Shown: positions 7,256-16,572 of the stretch, one piece after another
Position numbering within the stretch: the first letter of the stretch is position 1
How the letters are laid out: each line of letters begins with the position of its first letter
IMG/VR virus record: IMGVR_UViG_3300007539_000191
Coordinates: 1-25,052 of that record
Direction: 5' to 3' (one strand)
DNA from: a virus
DNA length: 25,052 nucleotides
Notes under the pieces: model-generated
What the model was told of the DNA's origin: nothing
Database searches by the model: none
What the model saw: the letters and a program-made list of their open reading frames with translations, nothing else
Translations under genes and position numbers: made by a program

Positions 7256-9970
7256 ATGACAAAGTTAAATCCAGCGATATTAAGTAATCCAGGAAACTTC
7301 GCCCAAACGACATGGGGAGTTCCTTCTTGTATAGTTGATCTTGCAGAAAATCTTTTATCTCTAATTCCAGGTGATGTCTTAGGATCTTACTCTCAGGGAT
7401 TGCAAGAAGGTAGAGAGGAAGCTAGGTCTTGGCTTGCTAGTAAGTCTAAAGAGTGGTTTGGTGATAGTGGATTCCTTTCATATAACAGCGCAACAGGAAA
7501 GCTAGAGCTATTTTCTCCAAAGAATACAGGAAGCAGCACAGGATTTTTAAGTGATCTTGGAAAGTATGCAGGTATAGCGGCTGCTGCATGGGATGTAGCA
7601 GAAGATTTGTATGAGCAAGTAGAAGATGTGCTAGACTGTATAGGGGAGTTTAGTGATTATCTAGATGGATTAAACAACGAGTCTCCAAACCCAACTGTTC
7701 AAGCATCTCCTCCTGCTCCAGGAAGCACACCTCCAGTATATCCTAGTGAAGGAGCAAGGTCAGCGTTTGAAAGACAGTTTGATGAGACTATAGCTGACAT
7801 TAATAAGTTTACAGAGAAGATTCAAATGATAGAAAGGGAGCTTCGCCTTAGAAGAGAAGATCCTTCAAGAGAACCCGTCATTAACTTTTCTGGTCCTGGG
7901 GATGTTGAGGAAGCTCCTGACCCAATCTTTAGACTTACATATGGACCTCCTAAATCCAAGAGTGGTCAGTTCTTATTATCAAGAGATGGTATTTATTACA
8001 ATAGCCAGGATAGGGACTATGCAGAAGGGCAAGTTCCTAAGACGGCAGACATAGGAATGATACCATCACCAGAGCGTTGGAAGCTAGACCATCCTGCTAA
8101 CTTAGGAGGTAAAGGACAAGGGTTCTCTCTAAAGCAAGTTAATCGTTATGTAGGAACCTTGTTCGATATTACCAAGGTAGACGATTCTCAGTCCATGCAT
8201 AGATTCTACGATGTAGATAATATGCTTAAATCCTTAATAGGACGAAAGAATAGTGAAGTAGCTAAACTGAACAATGAGAGACAAGCATACATAGCTTCTG
8301 GATATGATTCAGACTCTGCCATAGTAAGCAACATTTACAATCAACTTCAAAGTGCTGTTGATGAGTTTGATTATAAGATAGCCAAGAGAAAGAAGCAAAT
8401 TGAAGTGGCTGTAAAAGCACCCGATTTCTTCGGTATTGATATTCCCTTTGAGCCTGGACATATCCCAATCAACGACTTCACTTTCCTAAGTTCTCTTAAC
8501 CTTCCTGTAGAATTAAGTAAGCAGAGAGAGTTAACTTTTGATCATGGTGAAGTACAGGATATAGTTCTTCCTCTAGTTCCTAAGTATGTAAGAGCAAAGG
8601 ACTCTGAGTGGAGAGTTAGTCTTGATGCGCTAGAAGTTGCTGAGATAGGAACAGGAGATCACATTAAAGTCTTCGATGTCTCTACGACACCTGCTCCTAT
8701 TCTACGAGTTACCGATGGAATAGTAACAGATCATCTAGAAGCTTCATACTCATTCCTCATACCCTCTGTAGAAAAAACAGGTAGATCAACCAAATTCAAT
8801 GTTCTAAACGACAACGCTGATGGAGGCTATCATGACGCACAGCTTGTAGGTAATGATGTATCAAGCGTATTTGATCTAGGAGTTTCTATCCCTAGATTGA
8901 ATGGAGTTATAAGACCACAATATTTTATTAAGGGTTCCACAAGTAGTATAATTTTTGATAAGTTAGGATCCTATGTAAGGCTTCCTGATTCCCCAAGTAT
9001 GCAGAACCTTATGTATAACAAGTATGGATGCTCTTTCGATACTTGGCTATACATGCCCAATTTAGGATCTTCAAATAATACAGCAGAGAAGGATCTCGTC
9101 TCAGTACCTAACTTCTTAGCAACGGATTCCTCTTGGACTGATTATAATTACTACAAGATTCTAATCGGTAATGAGAACATCGGTGGTTCTTACACAGAAA
9201 GTGACATCACTGAGATGACAGATAACTTTGGAACCAACACCGTTAGAGGTATGTTAATGGGCTTCACAAGAGATCCTCAAATAACAGAGAACTCTATAGT
9301 TGGTCGCGGCTCAGACTTTGATATAGGAGACACTTTAGGTATAGACACAAGTGCAACTGCTAGAAAGACTCACTTCTTTATAGCACCAACTCAGTCTGCA
9401 AATGGAACAGATGTAGAGTTTATAAGAAACGAGCCTTGCAATCCAGGCGACGATCCTTATAGAAAAATGTCAGTATCCATATCAGCAACTACAGACAAGG
9501 GGTATGCGTTGAGTGATGCTTCTAACAGCTTTGTTCACTTGAGCGTATCTTTCAATGTATCTGCTGACGAGGTTACTATCTTCCTAAACGGTGAGGAGCT
9601 ACAAAAAGGAAGCTACTCTACTCTGTTCGGAAAAGACCCTAAGATCCCAGCTAATATACCCACATTCATATCTCCTAAGGATTCGACATATCCTAGCTAC
9701 AACTACAACAATGTAGCGGTAGGACCTCAGTTAAACACTTTCTTTACTCCATGGATTATAGGCGGTGGTTATACTGACGGTATAGATGTAGTTATGAATG
9801 GAACTCCAGACGAAGGGTATGGTGGATTCATGGCTACAGGTCATGGGCTCTATTCTGGATTGACAGGCCACATAGGAAGTTTCAAGGTTTATTCAAAACC
9901 TCTAGATATAACAGAGGCTCTCAAAAACTACGAGTCTCACAAAGAATACTACGAGGATATTGATTTATAA
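7256..9970 (+). CDS. baseplate-associated structural protein with C-terminal LamG / concanavalin-like domain, 904 aa
   Basis: This large virion protein lies between the spike and gp25-like genes. Residues 1-140 are mostly helical; a Pro-rich linker follows (about 143-168, with SPPAPGSTPPVYP), then a likely coiled coil (IADINKFTEKIQMIEREL). Around residue 240 is a FLLSRDGIYYNSQ element, then another helical segment (about 330-395). The C-terminal third looks like a LamG/concanavalin-type jelly roll: YVRLPDSPSMQNLM and CSFDTWLYMPNL from about residue 562, HLSVSFNVSADEVTIFLNGE at about 760-780, and GHIGSFKVYSKPLDITEAL near 870-890. This order of strands, with the F-L-N-G-x-x-x turn and the closing I-x-x-x-x-V-Y-x-x-x-L, is typical of LamG folds, which usually bind glycans. 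A host-surface or decoration role on the baseplate is inferred. There is no counterpart here in T4, Mu or P2. Confidence 0.65.
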   Translation: MTKLNPAILSNPGNFAQTTWGVPSCIVDLAENLLSLIPGDVLGSYSQGLQEGREEARSWLASKSKEWFGDSGFLSYNSATGKLELFSPKNTGSSTGFLSDLGKYAGIAAAAWDVAEDLYEQVEDVLDCIGEFSDYLDGLNNESPNPTVQASPPAPGSTPPVYPSEGARSAFERQFDETIADINKFTEKIQMIERELRLRREDPSREPVINFSGPGDVEEAPDPIFRLTYGPPKSKSGQFLLSRDGIYYNSQDRDYAEGQVPKTADIGMIPSPERWKLDHPANLGGKGQGFSLKQVNRYVGTLFDITKVDDSQSMHRFYDVDNMLKSLIGRKNSEVAKLNNERQAYIASGYDSDSAIVSNIYNQLQSAVDEFDYKIAKRKKQIEVAVKAPDFFGIDIPFEPGHIPINDFTFLSSLNLPVELSKQRELTFDHGEVQDIVLPLVPKYVRAKDSEWRVSLDALEVAEIGTGDHIKVFDVSTTPAPILRVTDGIVTDHLEASYSFLIPSVEKTGRSTKFNVLNDNADGGYHDAQLVGNDVSSVFDLGVSIPRLNGVIRPQYFIKGSTSSIIFDKLGSYVRLPDSPSMQNLMYNKYGCSFDTWLYMPNLGSSNNTAEKDLVSVPNFLATDSSWTDYNYYKILIGNENIGGSYTESDITEMTDNFGTNTVRGMLMGFTRDPQITENSIVGRGSDFDIGDTLGIDTSATARKTHFFIAPTQSANGTDVEFIRNEPCNPGDDPYRKMSVSISATTDKGYALSDASNSFVHLSVSFNVSADEVTIFLNGEELQKGSYSTLFGKDPKIPANIPTFISPKDSTYPSYNYNNVAVGPQLNTFFTPWIIGGGYTDGIDVVMNGTPDEGYGGFMATGHGLYSGLTGHIGSFKVYSKPLDITEALKNYESHKEYYEDIDL

Positions 9971-10422
9971 TGGCTCTTAATAGTAGGCTTTACGGAAAGG
10001 TAACTTCCAACGAGATTAAAGAGAATATCAAGGTTAAGTCCGAAGAGAAAAGGTATGGGGTAGCTTTCCCTGCTGGAAAGACTAAAGAGAATGTCTTTTC
10101 AAAGGAGTACGGTTCAAGCATCATTTTCTCACAGCTAAAGCAGTTGCTTCTTGTTGATAGAGGTGAAAGGGTTATGCTTCCTGGGTATGGAATCAATGTT
10201 CGTAGCTATCTCTTTGATAATATAACTAAATCTGATATGGATATCATGAAGGCTGATATCAAGGATCAGATAGCAAAATATGTTCCTAATGTAGAGGTTC
10301 TAGATATTAAACTTAACCTTGCACAAAATTACAAATACGGTGGCTTAGATGCTGTATTAGTTCAAATAAAGCTTAGAGCCCTAAAGATGAATCAGATATT
10401 AGATTTTAACTTAGAACTATGA
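9970..10422 (+). CDS. baseplate wedge protein, gp25-like, 150 aa
   Basis: This is a gp25-family wedge protein (T4 gp25, Mu gp46, P2 gpW, TssE), part of the sheath-initiator/wedge core that links the baseplate to the first sheath ring. Residues about 45-105 carry the family pattern: FSQLKQLLLVDRGERVMLPG, YGINVRSYLFDN, then a helix (SDMDIMKADIKDQIAKYVPN) followed by VEVLDIKL. The G-E-R-x-M-x-P stretch corresponds to the conserved EPR-type motif. About 40 extra N-terminal residues are Lys/Glu-rich and probably flexible. T4 gp25 has 132 residues, so the length is normal. Its ATG overlaps the LamG-gene stop by one base (TAATG) and its end overlaps the gp6-like gene by 4 bases, so the wedge genes are tightly coupled. 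Confidence 0.9.
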   Translation: MALNSRLYGKVTSNEIKENIKVKSEEKRYGVAFPAGKTKENVFSKEYGSSIIFSQLKQLLLVDRGERVMLPGYGINVRSYLFDNITKSDMDIMKADIKDQIAKYVPNVEVLDIKLNLAQNYKYGGLDAVLVQIKLRALKMNQILDFNLEL

Positions 10423-12002
10423 GTAACATTCCTTACACAACAGCGTCATCCGACTTCCTTAAAAACATCATGCCTACGGTTGATGAGAGAGGGGAGCTTA
10501 TTGATTTCACCGCAACCGATTTCGCAACTTTAAGAAGAGCGTTATTCGAGTATATTCAGGCTGTATACACAAACGATTATCAGAACTTTGCAGAGTCCGA
10601 CTTCGGAGTAATGTTCTCAGAGCTTGTTGCTTATATGGGTTCAATCATGTCTTACAAAGCTGATATGCTTGCTCATGAAAGCTTTATTAAGACAGCCAAA
10701 GATAGAAACAATGTAAAGAAACTGCTAGAACTTATCGGGATTAGAATGAGAGGTCCTGCTGGTGGAGCAGGTTCTGCAAGAGCTACTACAACAGATGCTC
10801 TCACTGGAGAATACTACACTATAAACCCTGAAGATAGAGTTATCAATGTCGCCTCTCCTATGGACGGAGGACCTGTTAACTATACTCTATACACCGTGGT
10901 AGATGGTCAGCTTGAAGCACCTGCTACAGACGGGTCAATTACTCTTTTATCTGGAACTTCAGAAGGTCAAGCTGGCCTTATTTGGAACAATCTAGCTTTG
11001 GTAGAAGGCGCTCTCGCTGAAGATTCAGGAACTTTCACTCAAATACAAACCCTAAAGGAAGTGAGACTCTCTGAGGGTCCCGTCATTGAGAATAGTATAC
11101 AGGTCATAGTTGAGGGAACCAACGCTAGTGGGGTATACAACGAAGTAGAAAGTTTATTCTCTGCATCCTCAGGAGATCATAAAATCTTCTCAGTAATATA
11201 CGATGAGGATTACAACGCTACTGTAGTCTTTGGTGATGGTTCAAATGGAGCAGCCCCTCCAACCAACGCAAACTATTATATCTACTACAGAGTTGGTGGT
11301 GGAGAAAGAGGCAATGCTCCTAACAGTTACATAAACACTACCGTAACTGAAGCTGGCGGGTCTGTTTCCTTTGTGTTAGAGAACATGACTGCAATCACCG
11401 GAGGATCTGATGCTGAGAGCGTCGGTAAGGCCAAGGAATACGGCCCTCTGGCCTTTAAATCTCAGGACAGGCTAGTGAGCCTAGAGGACTACAAGACCTT
11501 CGTAAACAGGTTCGTAGGGCCTGCTGGAGCCACTGGTAAAGCAACCGTGTCAACTCGTAAATCGTTCGCATCTGCTAACATGATTGATGTTTATGTTTTA
11601 GAGAAAGCTAATAATACACAGCTTACTAAAACATCTGTGGCTTATAAAACTGCTTTGCTCCAGGCCATGAATGAAAAGAAAATGTTAACAGATGAGCTTG
11701 TAGTAGTTGACGGTCTTATTAGAGCCATTGATCTTTCAATGACAATATTTGTAGATAAGTCTTACAGAAGAAGAGAGATAGAGCTACTCCAAAAATCGTC
11801 TGACGCTGTGAAGAGCTACTTCAATGTAGACAATAGGGATTTTGGTGAGAGAGTTTATCTTGACGATATTAATAGGAATGTCTTCAATTCTGTACAGGAA
11901 GTTAAAATATCTACCATTGATAACTTAGATCAAAATATTCAACTTAACTACAACGAGATTATTCAGCTAAATAACTTAGTAATCAATGTGACCTATGTAT
12001 AA
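10419..12002 (+). CDS. baseplate wedge protein, gp6/gpJ-like, 527 aa
   Basis: This is a baseplate J family wedge protein (T4 gp6, P2 gpJ, Mu gp47, TssF), which forms the inner ring that holds the baseplate together and drives its opening. The helical N-terminus (DFATLRRALFEYIQAVYTND, then SDFGVMFSELVAYMGSIMSY and AKDRNNVKKLLELIGIRMRG) is typical of gp6-type proteins, and IYYRVGGGERGNAPNSYIN near residues 285-303 is the hallmark central J-family motif. The C-terminal domain (from about residue 340, KSQDRLVSLEDYKTFVNRFV) carries the usual helical-plus-strand core with a charged helix (YRRREIELLQKSSDAVKSYF). T4 gp6 has 660 residues. The ATGA overlap with gp25-like fixes the start, and the end overlaps the next gene by 8 bases. 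Confidence 0.9.
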   Translation: MSNIPYTTASSDFLKNIMPTVDERGELIDFTATDFATLRRALFEYIQAVYTNDYQNFAESDFGVMFSELVAYMGSIMSYKADMLAHESFIKTAKDRNNVKKLLELIGIRMRGPAGGAGSARATTTDALTGEYYTINPEDRVINVASPMDGGPVNYTLYTVVDGQLEAPATDGSITLLSGTSEGQAGLIWNNLALVEGALAEDSGTFTQIQTLKEVRLSEGPVIENSIQVIVEGTNASGVYNEVESLFSASSGDHKIFSVIYDEDYNATVVFGDGSNGAAPPTNANYYIYYRVGGGERGNAPNSYINTTVTEAGGSVSFVLENMTAITGGSDAESVGKAKEYGPLAFKSQDRLVSLEDYKTFVNRFVGPAGATGKATVSTRKSFASANMIDVYVLEKANNTQLTKTSVAYKTALLQAMNEKKMLTDELVVVDGLIRAIDLSMTIFVDKSYRRREIELLQKSSDAVKSYFNVDNRDFGERVYLDDINRNVFNSVQEVKISTIDNLDQNIQLNYNEIIQLNNLVINVTYV

Positions 12003-15000
12003 GTACTTTCCTAGAACCTACGAGCAAATACTTGAAAAGCTAATTCCTCGCGTCTATATTGATGCGGATTTAGCTATAAGTTCTGTACCAGAAACAGATC
12101 TCGTAGATCTAGTATTGGAATCCATTATAGAGTTATCGGAGAACTCTTATAACAATCCATCACTTAGCAGAAATGTCCTACCAGTATCTGCCGTAGGTTC
12201 TTTATCAGGTGTAGGTGATCCTTCTGGAATGCTTCCCTACTTTGTTCCAAACGGTAAGACCAGAGACATTACTCCACAAAGATTTGAGTTAGAGATTCTT
12301 AATCCTTTAGGATATTCTATCTCTGATTACGACACCTCAGCAGATTTAAGGATAGCACTTAGAGTAAATGTTTTATCAAAAATAAGACTAAATGGTTATA
12401 ACCCTGGCGCAGGTGTATACGATTTAGCGGATAGTACTACCAGCGCATTCGCTAACGACTCTTCGGGAACTCATATTTATCTCGCTAACTCATTAGGATT
12501 ATTCTACTTCCTAAATTATAGCTGCCCTGATGTAGGTCCCTTCGAGCAGCCTTTCTTTTTCCTTGAAGAGATGCTTGCAAAGAAATTCTCTAAAGGAGAG
12601 ACTATAAGGTTAGAGGATGCAATAAGGGTTTATTTTAAATATGTCTGGGCGGTTTACGATTCTTTATTATCTGAACCTGACATAAATCTAACCCAGCTAG
12701 TCCCCGCTCCGTTTGTACAAGGAGCAGGGCTGTACACTAGCGGAACTCAAAATCTAGATAAACTTCTCACTACTGTAGGTATAGTATACAACAGCGGTGC
12801 ATTAAGAAATCAAGATACTTATATAGCTGATACCTTTCAGAATTACATAGATGCTTCTATAAAGCCCGAAACTAAGCTTAGAAGCGGTCCTTTCTCTAAG
12901 TTCATACGAGCAGTCTCGTATATGATGGGAGACATTGATGAATACAATGTCAAGTTAAAATCTATAAAGTCTGTGGAAGAGTGTCCTTCTGAGTATCTTC
13001 CATATCTAGCTGACCTTATCGGATGGAGATTTTATGGAGAGAATGTGTCTTCTTGGAGAAGGCAGTTAAGGGCAGCAACTGATCTATACAAGAAGAAGGG
13101 AAGTAAGAAGGGTTTAATAGACGCATTCACTACAGTCCTTCCTGATGTTCCTATAGATTTGGATAGTAGTATAAGTGAGATGTATGAGTCGTACATACCA
13201 AATCTTATGTACTACTTGATCATCACAGAATCACCTATGTTCAGTGGAGTTGATTCTTGGACATACGAAAACGCTCTTCACTTCAACCAAGGAGAGTTCA
13301 GCGCAGAGTACTTGGATCTAAACATAAGAATCAGCATAGACCATGTTCTAAGAAGAGCAGCCCTTAAATTCCCAGAAGCCTTCACAGTAAAAGGATATAA
13401 GTTTGATCTATCAGACCCAGACTTTATATTCAATTACAGAGGTAGAGATTTCCCAATACCACCTTGGGAAGAAGAAAAGTTCTATGTAGACTGTGACCTT
13501 CATGAAGAGCTTGTTAGATTCCTTCGTGATGAGATTGTATGCCTAGGAGTTCCTGACTACTACGGAGATGCCTTTGAACAATACATTCTTGATAACACAA
13601 TTAGAGGCTATCAACCAATTAAGAAGTATGAGAACACTTTCTTATTCTTCACAGATAGTATAGAAAGACCTCCTAACTACGACAGGATAGTTAAGTACTC
13701 CTCAACTGATTTACTAAAATACTTAACTCTTTGGAGTGGTAAATCCTCTCATTTTGATTTCACTTTGTCAGGGTCTTCTTTTGAAGAATCTACCATATTA
13801 AACAATGTAGATTATTCTAAGGAGGATTTCTTCGCCGCTCTCGGTGTAGTAAAGGACTTCACTCCTGCTAAATCAATACCAAGGGTGCACTTCGATCTTA
13901 CTGCTGTCGATCTGGTAAAGGACGCAGACTACCTGTACCCAAAAGTAAAATACTCTCTAGTTGATTTCCCAACTAGCGGTGTAATGGCTGGTCAAGCTTA
14001 CTCTGGATTAGACATGAGGGACGATAGCCTAGGTCTTCTGGGGTCTCATAGGATGCCTGGATTTACAGAGGATCTGAATAGAACAAGAGTAAGCCACCAA
14101 GATCTCCCAGTCTTCAAGAGAACTCAAGCTGACTACTGGAATGTATCAGGATCAATAAAGCATGACTGCTATAGCTTTGATGCTGATATATCATCAGGAC
14201 CTTTAACTGTATCTGGTCCTTATACAGCAGCAGCACTTAGAAGTTCTGTTAGAAGAAGAGACTTTTCGCAAAAACTTTCTTCTGGAGAGAACTATCTTAG
14301 AAACCATTTTGCTGGTCCTAATTTTTATCTTTCAATGAATGATGGGGATGTTTACCAATCATTAGACACTTCTAATGGAGTAAACGGGCATCCTTACGAC
14401 TATCAACCCTTAGGGTTTAACAATAGGCTATTAGAGTTTACTGATACAGATCCCTTTAAGTTAAAAGGATCTGTATGGGATAAGTGTGAAAACATTTATT
14501 CTCCAAATGTAAAAAGCGGAGTAGAAACCTCCTCTACTTATGAAATTAGAGGACCACTTCAATGGGATACCAGTAGCATAGATGCTACTAGAGAACACTT
14601 CTTTGTAGACAAGAGTAATACTTCTGAGATACGAGCGATTCTTTTCAAGCTTATAGATAAGAAGATCGAGCTTGAGGCAGAGAAGGTATTCAAAGATGCC
14701 CCATCATTATTCTCAGAAGACAAGTACAGCCACGATGTAATACAGTCTATCAAGGCTGACCTTTGGACTCATAAAACATTTACTGAAGAGGATTACTTCG
14801 AGTTTGCTTTCAACACTTGGAAACCTTCGTGTAGACACATGTACTACACCGTACATAAACTCTACGACTTCTACATGAGAAGCTTCGATTATCACACCCT
14901 TGCTGATAAGGAATTGGATACATTAACGAACGGCGGTGCATCAATTATATCCCATGCTTATGGTCCTATATTATTCAATGCAGGACTTCAGTTAGACAGT

Positions 15001-16572
15001 AGCGGAAGAACAGCAGGAATATTAAAAAGAGTAACTTTTGATGTCGCTGATCAATTTGAGGGAAGAGTAGGTTTGTTCGCAGCGAACAAAGGTGCCTATG
15101 ATCAAGTAGATAGAAAGCAGGACTTAGTTCCAGGGTACTTTAAGGAGACGAGAGTATTCTCCATGCTAAGTGGAGTTGAGCTTGTAGATAAGGATTATGA
15201 TTTTGATAAAGATGAAGGATACACTTCAAAGAATAATTTCTTGATGTTAAATCTATCAGACGATAACAACAGGCTCGAAGAACCTAACTTCTTACACAAC
15301 AGGTATTCAATTGTAATGAAGGCCGCTGAGAATTTCCCAAGGGTTAGGTATAATGCGGCTAGTAACTTATACGAGACTGTAGCAGATCAATTAGAGGTCC
15401 CAACATACTTCGGAGATAGACCAAATAAATTATTACCAGAGCATGAATTCACTTTACAAGTAAGTTCTCAATTCCTTAGAGAGTTCTCAAACTTAGCAGG
15501 TGGAGGATCTGTAGGAGTATGGATTCACACTAAACCAGAACTTGACGCATGGGGTAACTATGTGTTCTGGAGCTACACGCCTAAAGGAAAGTGGGAAATG
15601 TTCTATGTAGATGATTATCATCAAAAGAAAGGTGCTCCTAAATTAGTTAAGGATAACCTTGCTCACTTTAAGAATATACCTTCTTTCTCTGTAGATCAGT
15701 TAGTGTGCTATGAGAATATTAGCGCACCTAAATCAGTTCTACTTTCTCTAAAAGAAGAGGACTTAGATGTCTTTACTATAAAGTTTGATACTAAGAACAG
15801 AAATATAAAGTGTCCTGTTGAGTATTATCAAGTACATCAACAAGTTCACAGAGAGGATCAGAATTATATCATTGAAGTTTTCCCTGACAAGAGTGGTGAT
15901 TCAAAGAAGTTCTGGCTACACACAGGCATTCATTTGAGAGATGAAGACCTCTACAAGTGTACTTTCCTAAACCATTACTTTGATATTTACGACTACTCTT
16001 TAATAAATGAGAGAACTACAGAGTCCAATAGATTCTTTAGACCAGACGGATCTCTTGTACCTCACGGTACATTATTAGAGATTGATTCTAGCGGTAATGT
16101 TTTTGATGGTGATCAGTTACTAACACTAGCCCATACTCATTACTTAAACTTCTTCACGGAGTATCCTAGACTTCATAGTACATGCAAAGCTGAGTTCGAT
16201 TCACGATGGATTGTTAATGATAAAATCATCGTCAAAATAGGAAAGCGAGATCATGTCGGATACTTCAAACAGGTAGGAGAAGATGAGTTTACTCCATCAT
16301 CATTGAAAATATCTCCTGGAACTTTAGGGTCTAACATTATAAAATCCTCAGAGGGACATAGTGAGATATCCCCAAGAGACATGATGGTTATTCTTAGATT
16401 CTTCAAGTCTATGAGTGATGACGATCAATCTAGAGATCCAGGTCTCACAAGTACAGTTCACGGTAATGACGGAGGAAGTAGACTCAACTACAGAATACAC
16501 CCCGCCAGCTATGAAACTACGACAAGCTACACAACAAAAGGAAGCTATAATACATTGGAGTTTACTAACTGA
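11995..16572 (+). CDS. giant baseplate wedge protein, gp7/gpI-like, 1525 aa
   Basis: This very large protein follows gp6-like, where T4 gp7, P2 gpI and Mu gp48 sit; these proteins lie on the wedge periphery and connect to fibres. Residues about 298-382 match the tail-protein-I core: ECPSEYLPYLADLIGWRFYG, SSWRRQLRAATDLYKKKGSK and KGLIDAFTTVLP (pattern L-x-x-L-A-x-x-[IL]-G-W, W-R-R, K-K-G). Residues 1-297 precede this core, and more than 1100 residues follow it. The C-terminal extension is mostly beta-rich; FTLQVSSQFLREF at about 1151 and GSVGVWIHTKPELDAWGNYV at about 1172 look like strands of a jelly-roll module, with FWLHTGIHLRDEDLYKCTF later. The rest I cannot assign. T4 gp7 has 1032 residues, so this is about half as long again. 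The reading frame is open throughout with codon use like its neighbours, so it is not a fusion by sequencing error as far as I can see. Confidence 0.75.
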   Translation: MYKYFPRTYEQILEKLIPRVYIDADLAISSVPETDLVDLVLESIIELSENSYNNPSLSRNVLPVSAVGSLSGVGDPSGMLPYFVPNGKTRDITPQRFELEILNPLGYSISDYDTSADLRIALRVNVLSKIRLNGYNPGAGVYDLADSTTSAFANDSSGTHIYLANSLGLFYFLNYSCPDVGPFEQPFFFLEEMLAKKFSKGETIRLEDAIRVYFKYVWAVYDSLLSEPDINLTQLVPAPFVQGAGLYTSGTQNLDKLLTTVGIVYNSGALRNQDTYIADTFQNYIDASIKPETKLRSGPFSKFIRAVSYMMGDIDEYNVKLKSIKSVEECPSEYLPYLADLIGWRFYGENVSSWRRQLRAATDLYKKKGSKKGLIDAFTTVLPDVPIDLDSSISEMYESYIPNLMYYLIITESPMFSGVDSWTYENALHFNQGEFSAEYLDLNIRISIDHVLRRAALKFPEAFTVKGYKFDLSDPDFIFNYRGRDFPIPPWEEEKFYVDCDLHEELVRFLRDEIVCLGVPDYYGDAFEQYILDNTIRGYQPIKKYENTFLFFTDSIERPPNYDRIVKYSSTDLLKYLTLWSGKSSHFDFTLSGSSFEESTILNNVDYSKEDFFAALGVVKDFTPAKSIPRVHFDLTAVDLVKDADYLYPKVKYSLVDFPTSGVMAGQAYSGLDMRDDSLGLLGSHRMPGFTEDLNRTRVSHQDLPVFKRTQADYWNVSGSIKHDCYSFDADISSGPLTVSGPYTAAALRSSVRRRDFSQKLSSGENYLRNHFAGPNFYLSMNDGDVYQSLDTSNGVNGHPYDYQPLGFNNRLLEFTDTDPFKLKGSVWDKCENIYSPNVKSGVETSSTYEIRGPLQWDTSSIDATREHFFVDKSNTSEIRAILFKLIDKKIELEAEKVFKDAPSLFSEDKYSHDVIQSIKADLWTHKTFTEEDYFEFAFNTWKPSCRHMYYTVHKLYDFYMRSFDYHTLADKELDTLTNGGASIISHAYGPILFNAGLQLDSSGRTAGILKRVTFDVADQFEGRVGLFAANKGAYDQVDRKQDLVPGYFKETRVFSMLSGVELVDKDYDFDKDEGYTSKNNFLMLNLSDDNNRLEEPNFLHNRYSIVMKAAENFPRVRYNAASNLYETVADQLEVPTYFGDRPNKLLPEHEFTLQVSSQFLREFSNLAGGGSVGVWIHTKPELDAWGNYVFWSYTPKGKWEMFYVDDYHQKKGAPKLVKDNLAHFKNIPSFSVDQLVCYENISAPKSVLLSLKEEDLDVFTIKFDTKNRNIKCPVEYYQVHQQVHREDQNYIIEVFPDKSGDSKKFWLHTGIHLRDEDLYKCTFLNHYFDIYDYSLINERTTESNRFFRPDGSLVPHGTLLEIDSSGNVFDGDQLLTLAHTHYLNFFTEYPRLHSTCKAEFDSRWIVNDKIIVKIGKRDHVGYFKQVGEDEFTPSSLKISPGTLGSNIIKSSEGHSEISPRDMMVILRFFKSMSDDDQSRDPGLTSTVHGNDGGSRLNYRIHPASYETTTSYTTKGSYNTLEFTN

